A stretch of DNA of 64,000 nt from Heligmosomoides polygyrus polygyrus (GCA_947396885.1 OX377204.1:94808728-94872727), one strand, 5' to 3'. Positions 55,206-64,000 are shown, counted from the stretch's first letter. The notes: generated from the sequence alone by a model not told the origin. Translations and numbers: made by a program.

Positions 55206-55366
55206 ACCCGCGGGGTAGCCGTTGATAAATCCGGCCCCAGAGCTCAATCTCTTCCAGCGAGAATATTTCGGTTCAATCCCAATCGGGGGAGGGCAGTCCA
55301 AAATGACTTGTAAATTCGTAATTACGTACAAATATATACAATATACAGTATAACACCTTATCTTAC

Positions 55367-55402
55367 CTGATCTCTTTCCTTTCGATCCTGACGATCCTGA
55401 CT
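55367..55402 (-). CDS. Candidate micro-exon (36 nt)
   Basis: A textbook nematode acceptor (T-rich tract then ATATTTCAG) precedes 55402 and a strong donor CAG-GTAAGA follows 55367. In the phase delivered by 55432-55575 the codons read VRIVRIERKEI with no stop. The next downstream exon would have to lie beyond the MITE/hAT block at 50354-55238, and none was found. Confidence 0.4.
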
Positions 55403-55431
55403 CTGAAATATTAAAAAAAATCGTTATAAAC

Positions 55432-55575
55432 CTATGAAGAGGCGGCAGCGGCGCTGCTCGTAATAGCCGTTTGAGTTCCCGCGCTTTGCACGAATGCGTG
55501 CACGTCGACTCATTCACCGTGAGCGGTAGGCAGAAGGACACTTTCGGGCTCCACGTATCACCCCACGGCGTACTT
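55432..55575 (-). CDS. Candidate exon (144 nt), unknown product
   Basis: Minus strand: acceptor CCATTCTAG before 55575, donor CATAG-GTTTAT after 55432. Open frame reading STPWGDTWSPKVSFCLPL, ESTCTHSCKARELKRLLR and ending PLPPLHR. It exits with two bases over, which fits the entry of the small exon at 55367-55402. The start of the exon coincides with the edge of an inverted repeat, so it could be an artefact. Confidence 0.35.
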
Positions 55576-55849
55576 CTAGAATGGAATTACAAGTCGTGGT
55601 GGACTGCCTCCCCCAATTGGAATTGAACCGATATTTCTTTACTAACTTATTCACTTCGACGTGCAAATAATTACAAGTATACGCAATGGAAACACAAACG
55701 CAAAAAAAACGAACACTACAAACACAACGCGTAAGAGCTACTCAGTTATATTATAAGAGATCTCTGTCGACGGACCACTTAGGATGAATTAAGGAGCACG
55801 TGTTTTTTTTTGTCATCGAGAGTATTAAAAACATAGAGCGGCACGGATA

Positions 55850-56095
55850 GAGCTTTTCGCCATAGATAAATAGATTTTGCGCACATCGGCGGGCCTCTGA
55901 GTTCGAGTCCGCGTGCTGCCAATATTTTTGCACATATCAGTTTGTTGTTATTATGCTTTCTCACGATCACAGGAGGCAGTTTCATGCCGTAAATGCCTAC
56001 AATAAACCAAGGCTGTCTATTTGCGCCTTCACATGTGCTAGTTTTTCAATGATGCGTATCTGCACCATATCATTTCTCTGGAAATAAAAAGTCGT
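55850..56095 (+). mobile_element. tRNA-derived SINE, second family, copy 1 (diverged)
   Basis: Box B-like GAGTTCGAGTCCGCG near 55897; the body has ACGATCACAGGAGGCAGTTT and TCAATGATGCGTATCTGCACC, which match TGATCACAGGAGTCAATTTG and TCAATGGATCGTATTTGCAC in the copy at 63673-63935. The 5' limit is uncertain. Confidence 0.6.
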
Positions 56096-56104
56096 ATTGC
56101 TCTT

Positions 56105-56460
56105 CCCTTTTATTCAACAGATATGACACAAAACTATGAAACAAGTAAAACTCAAGCGTGTGTCACCAGCAGCATCCTGAGGAACAATCTTCTTCTTGGC
56201 TTCCTCCTCACCAGGGCTTAATTACGATTTACGATTTACTGCGATTTTTTACGATTTTTTACGATTTTTTGTGTTGTAAATCGTAGATTTTCGTATCGCG
56301 GTTGGCTTTTGTTGCCTTGAAGGTCCTCTGATCGGTGGTTATCAGGATACTCTCAAATTCTCCGCTCGCCTTCCTCTTTCGTAGAGTGTCACGCAGATAT
56401 CGACTTTGTGGACCTTACGTGATTACGGAGTGTTGTTCCTCAAACTCGGGTAATTAAACC
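56105..56460 (-). pseudogene. Retrocopy of a trans-spliced (SL1) mRNA
   Basis: Minus strand from 56460: GGTTTAATTACCCGAGTTTGAG is the 22-nt nematode SL1 with one change (A14 to G). The SL RNA donor sequence does not follow; instead an mRNA-like body begins, so a spliced transcript was copied into DNA. The body has an open segment reading YLRDTLRKRKASGEFESILI and TTDQRTFKATKANRDTKI, an interruption by an AAATCGTAAA-type microsatellite (56218-56290), a Lys/Arg-rich stretch near the end, and an AATAAA-type signal near 56108. No introns are seen. The parent gene is not recognised. Confidence 0.7.
56218..56290. repeat. TTTACGATT microsatellite
   Basis: Several TTACGATTT/TTTTTTACGA units in a row, lying inside the SL1 retrocopy, where they disrupt the reading frame. 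Confidence 0.8.
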
Positions 56461-57808
56461 ATTGTGCTAATAATTTTACGATTAAAAGGAGCGAATAATA
56501 GGATGCGGTTGATGGGCAAAGTATGTTGTTGGATGCAGTAGATGGTAAATTATGCTGAATGGCCAAAGATATGTGACAAGTAAGGCGTATTGGACAAGCA
56601 AGTCATATTTGAGGGGCAAGGTTTAACTGGACAGGCTAGAATTAAAACCTTAAAACATGCAAGGAATAGAGGAGGCAAGACATATGCGAAGCCACTCGAG
56701 GCGATCGTACAGGCGAATGTGTTTCTTTGTTTACGCTACAGTGAGGGCAGCCGAGAGGAGTTACGCGATTCACAAAGAAACAGCTTGGAGTTTCGGCTAC
56801 AATGAGGGGAGGATGAGCTGTGGTGCTACATACGACCAACACGATCAACACAATACAATCAACATAGAAAAACATGAGAGTTTCGGCTACAGTGAGAGGA
56901 GGAGAGTGTAAGGAAAGAAACAGCTTGGAGTTTCGGCTACGATCAACATACCACGATCAACATAGAAAAACATGGGAGTTTCGGCTGCAGTGAAAGGAGG
57001 ACGGGCTGTGTTAAGTGATGAACATAGAAAACGCATGGGAGCTGCGCCAAGAGTCTCAATATGGCCCATTGATTGAACAATTAGGCACTTGCGAATTATG
57101 GGCAGCTAGCGACGAAGGTGTCACTATATTTCGTAAATGTTATCGATATTATCTACGACCAACCGACGTCCAAGCGACATGATGCAGCTCGAGTTTGAAA
57201 ACGGTGCCCACTCTCCTTCCTCTAGTAGCTCATTCCCACTTCGTTCTAGCGCAGTTTGATGCGGTATCATAACACTCTGTTGAGCGCAGCGCTTGTTCAG
57301 CTTAACTTTTTTGAAACTTCTGGCACGATGCTTTTGCCACATTTGGCTGATCATTTTCGTGAAGAAAGCAAACATTCTTACGTCGTTTCCGCGGCGTGGC
57401 CCCACCCAAGTTTTGCAGATGGACAGCGTAGGTGTTCGCAGTCGCTGAGGTCCCGGTCTCAAAGAAGTCGTGGTAGATCGTTCCCTAGGAATTTCACCAA
57501 GAGTACAGCAATACTTTCTTCTGGAGAAAGTGGGACTTTAACTACTGAAATCTTCAATGACCAGTTCCCCAGAAAGTTCTGAATACGAAAGCGGAGAAGG
57601 AGAGACTGCGGGATGATTAGTCGTGACGATCGGTCTGAGTCACGTAGATCGTGGGCCACTGAAGTTAAGACCACCTTTATTATGTATATTCTAGAATGCT
57701 CTTAGAATATATAGCATTATATTTTAAAATGTTCGTGCTATAAGCTTGTGGCACTAACTGTAACACGTTTTATTGAATTTTGAGAAATGGTTGAAAATTT
57801 TGTTGCAG
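56461..57808. other. Intergenic; repeated AGTTTCGGCTAC segment
   Basis: 56790-57000 has a loose direct repeat: AACAGCTTGGAGTTTCGGCTAC and AAAACATGAGAGTTTCGGCTAC with GTGAGAGGAGGA-type spacers, three to four times. A plus-strand frame at 57256-57582 has a TTTGCAG and a TTCGCAG acceptor-like site inside, but I could not join it to 57809. Confidence 0.4.
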
Positions 57809-57961
57809 GACTTTTCCGGCAACTCTCATAGGATAGAGTTGCGACAAGCATCGGCTCAGTACGCGACGTTTGTTAACTACACCGCAGTTTCTGGTTTGCC
57901 CGAGTTAATGAGTGCTTTTTTTGTTGTTTTGATAGTGATTTTTTACTACTGCTTCTGTTAA
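57809..57961 (+). CDS. Candidate terminal exon with a transmembrane segment
   Basis: The acceptor TTTTGTTGCAG ends at 57808. The open frame reads DFSGNSHRIELRQASAQYAT, then FVNYTAVSGLPE, then a hydrophobic helix MSAFFVVLIVIFYYCFC up to the stop at 57959-57961. This would be a C-terminal membrane anchor. The upstream exon was not identified with confidence. The product is unknown. Confidence 0.35.
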   Translation, partial: DFSGNSHRIELRQASAQYATFVNYTAVSGLPELMSAFFVVLIVIFYYCFC

Positions 57962-59117
57962 ATCCTAGATTAATACGCATCTAAAAACCTGCTAAGGGTT
58001 GAAATTTAATGGTTATTCAAACGATGAAAACTTTTGTTGAAACAGCATGCTAGGTTAGGGTAAAGCTTTCGAATCAACAACTTCTTCGACTTTCTTAAAA
58101 CGTGTAGAGTTTAACTTGGGAAGTGTCTGACCAGAAGGAAAAGTGAAAGTAAGGAAGAGAAAAAATTTGGTAAAAAAACTGACCAGCTTGGACTAAAATT
58201 CCGGATCACCTTGTAATAACATTGGCAAAAAACCCTATAGAATTCTGTTGTACTGCGCCACATGTCAGGTAACTCTTACGATTTGGCATTTACGAAATTT
58301 CAAATTTCATTCGCGCACACCCCTGCTCCTCACATTCATCATCAGGTGTCCAGTCGACATTCACCTCCTTATCGAAACGCACCTATAAAACCAACTGGGT
58401 GCTACGTGTAGAAAGGTCCCATTCTCATTATACTAAATCTAACCTGAACCACCTCTTCTTCCAGACAGTCATTTTCATAGACGGCGCTCAGAAGGAGCCT
58501 TTTTATGGCGTCCACAATCGCAATCTCTTTTTGTCGGAGAAGTGAAATCCAGCGTAAAGATGAAGAGTATTCGACCGACAACACGTTCAGAACTTATGTG
58601 CCGATTTGGCACGGCTTAATATTATTCAACCGTAAGATATGCGTATTTGTGTACAGTTAGGGTATCATTGATGATATGGTATGATATGGTGGCATCATTG
58701 ATGAGATGGTATGATATGGTGGTGGTGTAGATACGAATCGTTGAAAAACTAGCATACACCCCGGTGCAAAACTGTACGTTCAGCTTCCAATTTGTCCATT
58801 AGTACCCGAAGACTCAATGATATTACCATCGTATTCCTCGCTATCGAAAACCTCTATAGAAGAATTCTAAGGAGGTTATCTTATCAATGCAGGATACCAC
58901 GAACTTTTATTGAAAATTTAACGAATGGATACCGGTTCGAAATATAAGTTCACTTCATAAAACCTGATTAACCACAAAAGTACCTGCACAATGTAAGATT
59001 AGTACTTCGCTACATCATCTTTGTTGTTCAACATCGAAAATTCTATTTAGCATACTATTGATTAGGCTACCAATAACAGTTTGCTTTACATTTTCCATGC
59101 ATCAAGTATGGCGTTCT
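57962..59117. other. AT-rich intergenic; short tandem repeat
   Basis: 58662-58730 contains about two copies of GGTATGATATGGTGGCATCATTGATGA-type units. No exon is recognised. Confidence 0.4.
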
Positions 59118-59835
59118 TCAGATCAGAAACCAAAGAGTAAAAGGTTCCATTTTTGTACACTTTGTGTACAAAAATGCCCCACAAGTTCTATTTGGTTGAG
59201 ATCTGGAGACAACTTGGCCACTCGAAAAGTTGAGTTCTGTTGGAGTTAAGTCAATCTGAACTTGACTGCGATATGTGTATGGATGCATTATCTTGCTGGA
59301 AAACAAGGTTATGCCTTCGAAATCTTCTGAAATATGGCAGACGTGACCTCTAAACAATTTCTGGTAGTCTTCGCCGTTCATACTACACGAGACCATCTCC
59401 AAGGCAACAAGTTCGTATCTAGAAAATGCAGTCCAAACCATGAGACTTCCACCGCAAAGTTGCGTCTGGAGAATACTCGCTGCATTCTCCCCAGATCTCT
59501 CCAATATTGTCTGTCCTCGTCGGGCCCATCAAGATTCCACTACTGGAGAGATCTAAGGAAAGAGGAGCGAGTACTCTCCAGGCTCAACTTTAGCAGTGGA
59601 AGTCTCATGATTCGGGCTGCGTTTTTTGGATACGCACTTGTTGCATTGAGTTCTTCTCGTGTAGGATGAGCAGCGAAGACTACCAGAAATTGCTTGGAGA
59701 TCACATCTGCCATATTTCAAAAAATTTCGGAGGCACAACCTTATTTTCCAACAAGATAATGCATCCATACACATATCACAGTCACTACAGATTGGCTTAA
59801 CTCCAACAAAATTCAACTTTTGTGGCCTAGTTAGT
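59118..59835. pseudogene. Inverted pair of Tc1-like transposase fragments
   Basis: On the minus strand 59504-59118 reads LCGGSLMVWTAFSRYELVAL, a CSMNGEDYQKLFRGH segment and, in shifted frames, pieces of the QQDNAxxH and SPDLNPIENLWG region, typical of Tc1. The plus strand at 59560-59830 carries the mirrored copy (FSSGSLMIRAAFFGYALVAL; then EDYQKLLGDHI-type and IHTHITVTTDWLNSNK). The two halves face each other, forming a palindrome of about 700 bp. Both are broken by frameshifts. Confidence 0.75.
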
Positions 59836-60450
59836 TAAAGGATTTGGTTGAAGCTGGACCTTCTCGAACAGTTCGCGGGATTGCGGAAGAGCGTTCGGTG
59901 AAAATGCTGTTGCGGAAGCTCTGAAATGCCTTGTGAAGGTGAAAAAGCTCGAAAAGTGGGTGCACCACGAGCTGAGTGAGCGGCAAAAATTGTTGCGTTT
60001 CGAGATTTGCTCTTCTCTACGTTTACGCAACAAAACTGTCCCGTTTTTGAATCGAATGATCACTTGTGATAAACAGTAGATTCTGCGTGTGAGGAAACGT
60101 TCCGGACAGTGGTGGACACCAACCAATCCCGAAGGCGTTTTCCAAAGGCGAACCTCCATCAAAAAAATGTAACGGTAACTGTGTGGTGGTCGGCGCCTGG
60201 AGTGATCCATTGCAACTTTTTGGCACCAGGCCAGACGATCAGAGCAGAGTCCTACTGTAAGGAAATCGACGAAATGCACCAAAAACTGCGTCAACTTCAG
60301 CCAGCATTGGTCAGCAGGAGAGGCCCGATTCTTTTGTACGATATCATAGACACGTTTCACAAGTTGTTCTGTTGAAGGAGAAGTTCTGCCTCACCCGCCA
60401 TATTCTCCAGACCTTTCACCAACCGACTACCACCTTTTCAAACACTTATC
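59836..60450 (+). pseudogene. mariner-like transposase fragment
   Basis: Plus strand: VHHELSERQKLLRFEICSSL, LRLRNKTVPFLNRMITCDKQ then a stop (the GDEKW motif is degraded), TNPEGVFQRRTS, KVTVTVWW-type NVTVTVWWSAPGVIHCNFLA, AESYCKEIDEMHQKLRQLQP, ALVSRRGPILLYD (DNARPH lost), and a third region with PYSPDLSPTDYHLFKH in another frame. Same type as 39630-40225. No terminal repeats are found; truncated at both ends. Confidence 0.8.
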
Positions 60451-60965
60451 AAGACACTTATAGTGGTATTAATTTTCGCTGTTTTTTATTTATTTATTTA
60501 TTTATTTGACCAACACAAATAATGGCACGCATAGGTAAACAGGGAAGATTTCAGATAATGGTTGGCACTTCGCAAAAAAAACATAGAGAAGCTGAGAAAA
60601 ATGAGAGAGAAAAAAGAGGGACAGAAAACGGGCAGAAATGCGCCTGGCCGCTGCGAGATTGCATACAAGAGTAGCCTAGTACAATTCCCTGGTCAGTATT
60701 TATTATTATTATTATTAGTATTTTCGCTTTATGTTTTATCCTGTGCACTTTACCCTGTGTAGGCACAAAGGTTGTAGCTGTTTTGAAGGTAGTTTACCCA
60801 ACGGCCTATCTCTGAGAACCACAGTTAGTTTGAAGGCTGCATAAAATTCCTAGATTAAGCGAAGTTTTATGACTTCTTTGATTAAGCAAATGATGAAATT
60901 GATGAATTGGTTTACAGTCGACGTCGACAAATCATTTACTTCAAACCTGCTCAATCTTTTCTAAT
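60451..60965. other. Microsatellites; no gene recognised
   Basis: (TTTA)n at 60486-60509 and (TTA)n at 60699-60720. This is the 3' flank of the sushi-domain gene. Confidence 0.6.
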
Positions 60966-61566
60966 TCAGGCATAACATCTCGCGGACAGTGGGTACCATT
61001 CTCCGTCGACACACGTGAGTAGAAAAAATTGGTCAAATCTTCCTGTAAAGAAAAAATTAAGTCAATCAATACTCGCCTATCCCCACGGCATGATAGACGG
61101 GAAAGATGACTTACTGGGACCATCCGGCAAGCAGGTGGCAGCTACCGTAAACGAATGATACTGCCATCTCCGGTAATCTCCTCTCTCCCCTCCGAGCCTG
61201 TAGGCGGTAAACTTTCTTTCTCTAAGTAACGCGTCACCCTCGCACATGTCTGGAAGCATTGTATTGCATTCTTCAAGCTGGTATTGTCACGGGAGGTACA
61301 ACACTTTTCTCGAATGCCCTACCTACATGGACAACGGCCGAGTTCGGGCACCCATTTGTCAACTTTGCATGTGCTCGTCGAGTTTCTAAAGTCGCTCCCT
61401 TACTTATTTTTCTCACGATTTAAGACGATGAAATATTACCCTATGGCTGAACCACTTGTGCAGGACAGTGTAACTTCGGTGCCATCGCTGTATCCGCCGT
61501 CTTCAAGAGACTTTGTCGTGTAGCTGAACTGATCGTATGTGGTGCGTTTGTTGAGTGAAGGGCATC
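60966..61566 (-). CDS. Sushi (CCP) domain gene, four candidate exons, 5' incomplete
   Basis: Exon A (61566-61440; acceptor ATAATTTAG, donor GTAATA) encodes CPSLNKRTTYDQFSYTTKSL then DGGYSDGTEVTLSCTSGSAIG. Exon B (61385-61323; acceptor GACTTTAG) completes the codon and gives NSTSTCKVDKWVPELGRCPC: together a nematode sushi domain with its usual YSDGT...LSC...STC...W.P.LG.C pattern. Exon C (61277-61115; donor GTAAGT) reads LEECNTMLPDMCEG and SFTVAATCLPDG. Exon D (61042-60966; acceptor TTTTTTCTTTACAG) reads LLTCVDGEWYPLSARCYA then stop. The C-D junction keeps frame; B-C does not with the sites I chose, so a frameshift or another splice site is involved. Probably secreted or cell-surface. A Penelope-like insertion lies 32 bp upstream of exon A. 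Confidence 0.68.
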
Positions 61567-61598
61567 CTAAATTATATGAATAAACCTGGCTACAGTTA

Positions 61599-62090
61599 TT
61601 CCAGCGACTGTCATTGAATCTCGGCATGTCTTAGGACAGTATGGCAGGTAGTCGTAGAGCTGTCGTGCCAAGATTGATATCGAACGTTCATTTGACTGAC
61701 CGCCTTCTTCAGAGCCTGGAAAAGACAAGGGGATTTAGAGAAATTACCCATCCAAGGGTCCAGTTTCAGCCGTTCAAGGGGAAAAAGGAAGAACCGTGAA
61801 GAAGACAGCCCAATTGAGCTTACTGAGATTTGTATCCATCCGAAGGGTGACTCAGCAGTCTGTTTACATGAAATCAATTGGGCTATCTTCTTTACGGTTC
61901 GTCTCTTTCTCTCTTTAGCTTTTGAGATGGCTGAAACTTGAAATGACTTTTGGACGGGTAATTTCTCTAATTTCCCTCGTCTTTTCCAGGCTCTGAAGAA
62001 GGCGGTTACGCTGAAACGTAAGCCGAATAAACGTTCGACATCAATCTTGGCACGACAGCTCTACGACTACCTGTCATACTTGGTTACAGT
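61599..62090. mobile_element. Palindromic Penelope-like element, copy 2
   Basis: Inverted flanks (GGTAGTCGTAGAGCTGTCGTGCC and GGCACGACAGCTCTACGACTACC) enclose mirrored TCTTCAGAGCCTGGAAAAGACAAG. One arm keeps the motif GCTCTGAAGAAGGCGG-TTACGCTGAAACGTAAGCC. The left edge shares CGAGATTCAATGACAGTCG (read in reverse) with the end of 7776-8451. An imperfect duplication TGGYTACAGT(G)TTA flanks it (61587-61598 and 62091-62104). It lies in the presumed intron upstream of the sushi exons. Confidence 0.6.
61986..62026 (+). ncRNA. Hammerhead-like motif, variant
   Basis: Stem I GGCT/AGCC is kept, stem II becomes GGCG/CGCT (one G-T pair), and the base at the would-be cleavage site is A instead of U; all changes are compatible with the fold proposed at 8312-8351. 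The extra A after CTGAAGA is also present. The opposite arm (about 61712-61726) has lost half the motif. Confidence 0.4.
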
Positions 62091-62510
62091 GTTAATTTTT
62101 TCTTGCTTTCTAACAAATGTTGGCGTTCTGTCTTTGAGCAGCTCAGGTAAAAGCAGTACATCCATCTTGGAGGAAGAATTGAATTAGATTTTTTTCCTAC
62201 AAATTTCAAAGACCTATTCTAGATTTCCCCACATGCCCGTTTTTGATGTGCTAAACATGTGAATCCCCCAAACTGTCGCACATGTGCCAAAGCTGTATCA
62301 ACTCTCATAGCACTTTTGTAGGAATTGATTTCGATCGAAAGTCCAATACAAGTCCTCTTTCAGTCTTTCCGAATCTGCAGTCTGCTGAAACACTGCTCTC
62401 TTGAGAAAACTGTTCTCGTCTTCTGTTTGTAACTTAATATTGCTTGGTGTGTTGCGCTCTATTTGCTATAAAAAGCAGTTAAATAAAACAATGTGTAGAT
62501 CAATCCAATT
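62091..62510. other. No gene supported
   Basis: A minus-strand open stretch near 62100-62170 (MDVLLLPELLKDRTPTFVRK) follows a CTTCCTCCAAG acceptor-like site, but there is no link to the sushi exons. Confidence 0.3.
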
Positions 62511-62777
62511 AGGATAAGGATAAAAGACGAATTTATAGTTATTTTTGGGATGCTCCACGCATTCTACTTCTACGCGATTTCATGGAGGTGACTTGAATGC
62601 GTATTTGACCATACGGTGAATTGCGGTGGCCAGCCGATGAATAACACAGCGCTTTGTCCAATTCACCGCCCCGGAGGAGTGGAAGGCTTGACTGATCTGG
62701 ACGGGAAATCCGAACCATGAACCTGGTATCGGGTGCACGCTACAGCCGGCACGTCCTCTGACTGCGATACCCGCGCT
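62511..62777 (-). mobile_element. tRNA-derived SINE, copy C
   Basis: AGGATAAGGATAAAAG tail at the left, box B GGTTCGGATTTCCCG (minus strand, about 62705-62720), the same body as 16171-16461. Flanked by CAATCCAATT (62501-62510) and CAATTCAATT (62778-62787), a 10-bp duplication with one mismatch. The tRNA head is more decayed than in copies A and B, and a ~25-bp deletion lies near 62650. Confidence 0.82.
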
Positions 62778-62787
62778 CAATTCAATT

Positions 62788-63384
62788 ATTACACGCTACA
62801 ATCCCATTATCCTTGTTTTTTTATTACTTTTTGTGTGAACATATCTCTTAATTTAGTAGTATATTAATGTATGTTTCAATTACATCGAAAGTTTATTTAC
62901 AGTCAAATTACATTAATAATAAGAACAGTAAGAAGAAAACAATATGTGTTTATGGGATAATTAATTAGCTGGTTGTGTTGACAATGATTTTGGTAACCTG
63001 CATGTTTGCAATGTGCAAAAATAAACAAATAATAAACAAATACCTAGCAAATAACATATACGATTTTCAAATAATATTAGACACTTTTCACGTTAAACTG
63101 GACACTCCTCTAAGCGTAAATCCATGAGCTTTGAAATCAAACTAAACGTCTTCCAAATCGAAACGAGCTTCTTACAGGCTAAAGCACAGACTCTCCACGG
63201 ACTCTCTCTCCACAGACTCTGGTAAGAAAAATTTTTGGTTCAAGGAAAATTTAGAATAACTTTTTTAATGGAATAATAGAATAAAATTATTACACTCATT
63301 CGGGCAGCTGAAGTGAACTTTTTTCACTTCACCTGCCCGAATGAGTGTAATAATTTTACACAACTTTTTATTTGAGATAATCTA
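62788..63384. repeat. AT-rich region with dispersed repeat and short palindrome
   Basis: 63040-63200 contains TTTGAAATCAAACTAAACGTC and CTTCCAAATCGAAACGAGC, the repeat also at 45980 and, inverted, at 25570 and 47300. 63286-63352 is a palindrome: TTACACTCATTCGGGCAG...AAGTGAAC mirrored by TTCACTTCACCTGCCCGAATGAGTGTAA (stem about 25 bp). The left arm of this palindrome also occurs alone near 25445. Confidence 0.55.
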
Positions 63385-63500
63385 TCTATCTACCATTATA
63401 TAATTGAGGTAGCGGTCGACGACGTTTGAGTGATCTAACCTAAGTGAGATACGCCGAATCATTCACAGCGGAGGCGGTCGAGTGATCTACCCTAACAAGG
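63385..63500 (+). repeat. Composite element, tandem-unit end only
   Basis: TCTACCATTATATAATTGAG, GCGGTCGACGACGTTTGAGTG and CTAACCTAAGTGAGATACGCC match 6890-6970 and the reverse of 2250-2430. The rest of the element is absent. Confidence 0.65.
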
Positions 63501-63672
63501 AGAGCCTCCGGAATGGCGGTGAGCTTTTGCCATGCAATTTTTACAGGAAGTAGGGTCCGTGTGGGGAGTCCGAAACCATAGCTACTTTTCTCGGAATGCT
63601 CTTCTGTGGTCGAAAAAAAAACGTGTGGACGAGCGAGCGCGAAGTTCATGGCGCCCTGCTGCCACCCATACC

Positions 63673-63935
63673 GATGTGGTTGGTTGGCGTATTGGTAGAG
63701 GAGTCGCCTCTCGGATGCACCAAACGGGTTTGATGGTTCGGTCCCCGGTGTCGCAAACGTTTCTGCACACATCGGATCGATTATTATGGGCTTGCGTGAT
63801 CACAGGAGTCAATTTGTACACGATTAATGCTTTTAGTATTTAAACCTAGCCTTTTTGAGCTTTCATGTGAGTTACCGTTACCTCTCAATGGATCGTATTT
63901 GCACTGTATCATATCCGACGGGTGCACTATTATGT
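63673..63935 (+). mobile_element. tRNA-derived SINE, second family, copy 2
   Basis: Box A TTGGCGTATTGGTAGAGGAG and box B TGATGGTTCGGTCCCCGG at tRNA spacing, followed by the body shared with 55850-56095 (TGATCACAGGAGTCAATTTG; TCAATGGATCGTATTTGCAC). This copy keeps both promoter boxes and is the better reference. The 3' end is uncertain. Confidence 0.65.
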
Positions 63936-64000
63936 GATATAGCATCACTCGAAATTTGCTACACACAGCAGGAACGGCATCTTGAAAGTAAGTAAATAGC

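Larger units (their letters stand above)
50354..55238. mobile_element. Foldback MITE (variant interior) split by a hAT-type element
   Basis: The left part (50354-50471) starts GGGGCCGGATTCATCAAC and includes GGGTATGCGAGGCGTAACGG; the right part (55206-55238) ends GTTGATAAATCCGGCCCC. Joined, they match the intact relative at 33914-34082 read in reverse, with one extra ACCCGCGG, the duplication made by the inserted element. Confidence 0.9.
55265..55640. repeat. Inverted pair around candidate exons
   Basis: TTCGGTTCAATCCCAATCGG near 55269 and its counterpart CCAATTGGAATTGAACCGAT near 55612 are inverted copies, as are TGACTTGTAAATTC and GAATTACAAGTCG. The GGTTCAATCCC core is box B-like, so two opposed tRNA-derived repeats are possible. 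Confidence 0.5.

Noticed and set aside
1..64000. Defence island, biosynthetic cluster or other multi-gene system
   Set aside because: No group of intact neighbouring genes exists; the content is repeats, transposon remnants and isolated exons.

Overview
This window is nuclear DNA of a metazoan, almost certainly a nematode and most likely a strongylid (hookworm-like) one. The reasons are: a 21/22 match to the nematode SL1 spliced-leader sequence; short introns with TTTTCAG-type acceptors and GTAAGT donors; an RTE-type retrotransposon fragment that reads like those of hookworm-group genomes; Tc5-like, mariner-like and Tc1-like transposons; and nematode-style sushi-domain exons. Nothing looks bacterial: there are no operons, Shine-Dalgarno sites or long ORFs, and most reading frames are chance or transposon-derived. 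A 200-base N gap (52660-52859) marks a draft assembly.

The window is a dense, layered repeat landscape with few host exons. From left to right: a GGCCTATGG-ended MITE (786-1154); a minisatellite-bearing composite element (1355-2430) whose inverted relative lies at 6890-8810 and carries a palindromic Penelope-like insert with a hammerhead-ribozyme-like motif; GC-rich hairpin repeats (2741-3760 and 36850-37930); a mariner remnant split by an RTE fragment (12861-14501); an inverted-repeat element (16137-19161) that took in both a tRNA-derived SINE and a 2.2-kb Tc5-like transposon; a mariner (20043-21316) and its diverged inverted relative (31517-32740); minisatellites and a 302-bp tandem repeat (22545-25202); a Penelope-like reverse transcriptase fragment (26754-27110); a palindromic mariner holding a MITE and a SINE (33800-35992); a mariner split by a second Tc1/mariner element (39560-41290); a MITE (50354-55238) containing a 4.7-kb palindromic hAT-type element with a clean 8-bp target duplication; a retrocopy of a trans-spliced mRNA (56105-56460); and Tc1 and mariner remnants (59118-60450).

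Host coding potential is small. Best supported is a minus-strand sushi/CCP-domain gene (60966-61566, 5' incomplete). Two homologous 110-nt minus-strand exons, 24 kb apart (5838-5947 and 29971-30080), have matching splice phase and point to a paralogous family I do not recognise. Candidate exons at 55367-55575, 57809-57961 and 29342-29599 are weaker. A 185-codon ORF (36133-36690) has a decayed relative at 11757-11832.

The most informative aspect is the nesting. At least seven insertions can be recognised from target-site duplications, from a second uninterrupted copy of the host repeat, or from both, which gives a relative chronology. I did not find a defence system or other multi-gene functional cluster.
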